Shown here piece by piece: positions 5,292 to 5,330 of a stretch of 5,330 nt of DNA (position 1 is the first letter of the stretch; every line of letters begins with the position of its first letter). The DNA is from an uncultured Clostridium sp. Lineage in GTDB: Bacteria; Bacillota; Clostridia; TANB77; CAG-508. Location: NCBI GenBank assembly GCA_946497585.1, contig CAMMLF010000114.1:1-5330 (forward strand), given 5' to 3'. The notes below the pieces were generated by a model. That model was not told where the DNA came from and did no database searches. It saw only the letters and a program-made list of their open reading frames with translations. Made by a program: the position numbers and the translations under genes.

Positions 5292-5330
5292 ATGGAACAA
5301 GAAATAATAGAATTATTAAAAAGCACAAAT
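5292..5330 (+). CDS. Start of an unidentified gene (13 codons, runs off window)
   Basis: ATG 5292 is preceded by AAAGGA (5278-5283) with an eight-base spacer, the same SD style as the neighbouring genes, and opens a frame MEQEIIELLKSTN that continues past the window end. The residues look like the start of an amphipathic helix. Too little is visible to assign a family or function. Confidence 0.6.
   Translation, partial: MEQEIIELLKSTN

Overview
The window is a low-GC, strongly AT-biased stretch whose readable genes all lie on the + strand. They are preceded by purine-rich Shine-Dalgarno (SD) sites of the AAAGGA/AGGAGG type, and A/T-ending and AGA codons dominate. This suggests a Bacillota (Firmicutes) genome, most likely a Clostridia-like anaerobe. 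That is inferred from composition and protein flavour; no phylogenetic marker is present.

Layout: (1) 2-292, the 3' end of a histidine phosphatase family gene. (2) 332-738, a well-formed sigma-A-type promoter and a strong SD driving the wreck of a short-chain dehydrogenase/reductase (SDR) gene that kept only its N-terminal dinucleotide-binding part and perhaps a frameshifted C-terminal tail. (3) 801-2287, a probable two-gene unit overlapping by 13 bases: a YkuD-type L,D-transpeptidase without a signal peptide, then an RsmB/NOP-family RNA cytosine-5 methyltransferase. (4) 2386-3035, two small Cys-containing genes: an eight-cysteine zinc-ribbon protein and a DUF2085 membrane protein. (5) 3109-4065, a cysteine-synthase-family PLP enzyme. 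(6) 4188-5135, a membrane-anchored class A beta-lactamase-like serine hydrolase with its own candidate promoter. (7) 5127-5221, two perfect and one decayed copy of a 27-bp palindrome that looks like a REP/RAYT-type non-autonomous repeat; its first copy supplies the stop codon of the serine hydrolase gene. (8) 5292-5330, the first 13 codons of an unidentified gene.

The genes do not form an obvious single pathway. Two products act on the cell wall (L,D-transpeptidase and penicillin-recognising serine hydrolase), one on RNA, one in sulfur amino-acid metabolism, and two are small putative metal-binding or membrane proteins. The region reads as ordinary chromosomal housekeeping and accessory genes with signs of decay (SDR remnant) and repeat insertion. 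No integrated defence system, CRISPR array, tRNA, rRNA or transposase gene was seen, and no gene-free stretch exceeds 300 bases (the longest is about 175 bases, at 293-467). The most notable items are the palindromic repeat cluster at the serine hydrolase 3' end and the signal-less L,D-transpeptidase translationally coupled to an RNA methyltransferase.
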